From Armatimonadota bacterium (GTDB lineage Bacteria > Armatimonadota > DTGP01 > JAKQQT01), in contig DASXVS010000080.1 in NCBI GenBank assembly GCA_036504095.1, positions 62,001-126,000 of the forward strand: a stretch of DNA of 64,000 nucleotides, read 5' to 3'. Positions 63,760 to 64,000 of the stretch are shown here, piece by piece. The position numbers and the translations under genes are program-made. The stretch's first letter is position 1, and every line of letters begins with the position of its first letter. The notes under the pieces are model-generated. The model did no database searches. It saw only the letters and a list, made by a program, of their open reading frames with translations, and was not told where the DNA came from.

Positions 63760-63992
63760 CACACGCTCCACACCACCCATCATGGGGACAGCGTGCCGCT
63801 CTCTGGACAATTCGGCGATATCAGGCGGTTTCCCGTTTTACGCCGCCCACGTGCAGGTTCACACCCACTTGCAGCGAATATACGCTCATTGCGGTCGAGC
63901 GTTACGGAGTGCCCCGGGGCATCTGGATGGGCATCCGCCGCATTAGCCGCTGCCACCCCTTTCACGCTGGCGGCCACGACCCGGTACCATAA
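63756..63992 (+). CDS. yidD: Membrane protein insertion efficiency factor YidD
   Basis: A 78-residue protein that helps YidC-dependent membrane insertion, peripheral on the inner membrane. Family pattern: [20 protein letters not shown], then [20 protein letters not shown] and HAGGHDPVP, including the conserved cysteines. Start GTG overlaps the rnpA stop. Order rpmH-rnpA-yidD predicts yidC next. Confidence 0.93.
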   Translation: MTHAPHHPSWGQRAALWTIRRYQAVSRFTPPTCRFTPTCSEYTLIAVERYGVPRGIWMGIRRISRCHPFHAGGHDPVP

Positions 63993-63997
63993 GGAGA

Positions 63998-64000
63998 ATG
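63998..64000 (+). other. Start codon of the next gene, probably yidC (cut)
   Basis: ATG at the very end of the window, preceded by AAGGAGA at a good distance. Only the start codon is inside; the yidC assignment rests on gene order alone. Confidence 0.5.

Overview
The window looks like a high-GC, Gram-negative-type, non-photosynthetic soil or biofilm bacterium. The best guess is Armatimonadota or a close relative. The pointers are two type IV pilin-like genes whose N-terminus continues into the FPVFAKAR-type helix, many very large secreted proteins built from DUF2341, F5/8 type C, carboxypeptidase-regulatory, NHL, thrombospondin type 3 and dockerin-like modules, and a locus for carbohydrate uptake and breakdown. 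This placement rests on family resemblance only; no rRNA gene is present.

Layout. 1-5650 (minus strand): central metabolism, with acetyl-CoA synthetase (cut by the window edge), a DinB-fold protein, NAD-type isocitrate dehydrogenase, an AIM24-family protein and citrate synthase. 6221-7234: a GAF-LuxR regulator. 7405-12895 (minus): two secreted metallopeptidase-like proteins separated by a 573-bp element that consists of a DUF559 endonuclease gene between perfect 52-bp inverted repeats. 12996-16768: a sugar ABC importer whose solute-binding protein is fused to a permease. 16899-26154: two giant paralogous secreted proteins. 26545-35723: a prepilin, a beta-helix protein, a PhyH dioxygenase, a GH63-like glycosidase, a pectate-lyase-fold protein and a metallopeptidase-like protein. 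36059-41745: a subtilase/beta-helix giant and a HAF-repeat protein, both with dockerin-like tails. 41895-50103: an aldo-keto reductase with ferredoxin clusters and three more secreted proteins.

50207-56021: an adenosine deaminase-like gene followed by an island of five minus-strand, apparently lower-GC genes for small exported proteins. The island contains two displaced 51-bp copies of the deaminase 3' end, with stop codons. 56095-62130: proC, a second prepilin, a 1058-residue secreted protein and an NAD-dependent epimerase. 62452-64000 (plus): tRNA-Ser(TGA), a small membrane ORF, then rpmH-rnpA-yidD and the first codon of the next gene, the order normally found beside yidC and often near the replication origin.

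How it fits together. The centre of the window looks like a secreted polysaccharide- and protein-processing programme: a binding-protein-dependent importer, glycosidase and beta-helix enzymes, and large carbohydrate-binding multidomain proteins. Seven secreted proteins carry a histidine motif that runs from canonical HExxH to degenerate forms. Seven carry divergent dockerin-like modules, and no cohesin is visible. Intergenic spaces are unusually rich in repeats: heptamer arrays in inverted arrangement at several sites, GA-hinged palindromes, and a perfect 23-bp hairpin. The strongest candidates for undescribed biology are the DUF559/inverted-repeat element, the deaminase-3'-end repeats, and the C-terminal domain shared by three secreted proteins.
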